A DNA stretch of 64,000 nt, taken from the NCBI GenBank assembly GCA_029964075.1, contig CM057141.1, positions 2,790,001-2,854,000 on the forward strand, written 5' to 3'. The stretch comes from Patiria pectinifera. Taxonomy: Eukaryota > Echinodermata > Asteroidea > Valvatida > Asterinidae. The position numbers were made by a program, and so were the translations under genes. Positions within the stretch are counted from its first letter, which is position 1. Each line of letters starts with the position of its first letter. This document shows, in pieces, positions 63,521 through 64,000 of the stretch. The notes beneath the pieces are model-generated. The model made no database searches and was not told where the DNA came from. It saw nothing but the letters and a program-made list of their open reading frames with translations.

Positions 63521-64000
63521 CGTCTTAAGAAGCACCGTTGAAAAGGCCTTTTTTCATTGATTATTTCAAAATGACAGCTTGCCAGAAAGAATAATTTCAC
63601 AGGGAGTTTAGTCCCCTTACTATCTTTCAACCAAGTATGTTTTTCAACAATATTTACGCCAGTTACTTTCGGATAGCTGCAAATGATGGACTATAGCTTT
63701 AAGTACTATAATAGTGGAAGTAAATTTTGAGGTACTGCTAAAACCTCACAGTGTAAATGTTTTCCATTTTTTCTCTAATTTAATGAACATGCATTTCGTC
63801 GTGTTTGTGCAACAAGGTTGTATGACGTGTGACGTCATGCATGTGAAACGCAGGTTTTCAGTGTCAAAAGGTCGTATCTCGCTTAAATAACACGGATGTA
63901 CATGCAAAGTGAATGGATGCTGCAATAGGCGAAATACGACCTTGTTGCACGGAGCGTATTCGTGCGAGATACGACTTTGTTGCAGAATCGAGTGACGACC

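Overview
The window is invertebrate nuclear DNA: long AT-rich introns, small exons with GT/AG splice sites, and dense foldback elements, MITEs, SINEs and LINE remnants. The protein families (Ajuba-type LIM protein, PDCD6/ALG-2, rhodopsin-class GPCR, linker histone with an animal histone-mRNA stem-loop) make it a metazoan. The repeat texture, with frequent AGGCCTA-type words and tRNA-derived SINEs, looks most like an invertebrate deuterostome such as an echinoderm; that assignment is an impression, not a proof.

Layout. 1-11 kb has no gene I can identify with confidence. It holds two related GGTCTC minisatellites, stacked foldback elements at 2-3.4 kb, a candidate terminal exon of an unknown minus-strand gene (5.3-5.6 kb), a CRE plus perfect RFX X-box pair (7.67-7.70 kb) and a decayed LINE end (8.6-9.1 kb). 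11.2-29.6 kb is an Ajuba/LIMD1/WTIP-family gene on the minus strand, eight coding exons with all phases agreeing, 934 aa, three LIM domains and an unusual C-terminal extension ending in a PDZ-ligand-like VTDL. 33.9-38.4 kb is a five-exon PDCD6 (ALG-2) gene on the minus strand, 173 aa with five EF-hands.

From 38,771 to beyond the right edge runs a plus-strand gene for an FG-GAP-repeat single-pass membrane protein, reconstructed here from 14 exons whose phases all agree. It resembles the plant FG-GAP repeat protein family. Its start codon lies about 350 bp from that of PDCD6, so the two are a head-to-head pair with a shared promoter region. Intron 1 (9.6 kb) contains a four-copy tandem array of a roughly 1.15 kb monomer and, beyond it, a broken linker-histone (H1-like) pseudogene with an intact histone 3' stem-loop. 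Intron 4 contains an intronless orphan GPCR on the opposite strand, with a decayed LINE abutting its 3' end.

The most distinctive new material is the mobile DNA. A 9-bp-TSD MITE family built from TCCGACGCCTCATAAG units has one copy inside the H1 pseudogene and one inside the tandem array, where a sister monomer preserves the empty target site. Other families are a foldback with an 8-bp TSD and TACAGGGTGA ends, a MITE carrying telomere-like CCCTAA repeats, a GTTGGGCGC MITE with CGATCGACC words, and a family with AGGCC plus A-tract termini. I saw no CRISPR array, operon, or complete autonomous transposon. Splice calls were made by eye from consensus, phase and family similarity; UTR ends are mostly unresolved.
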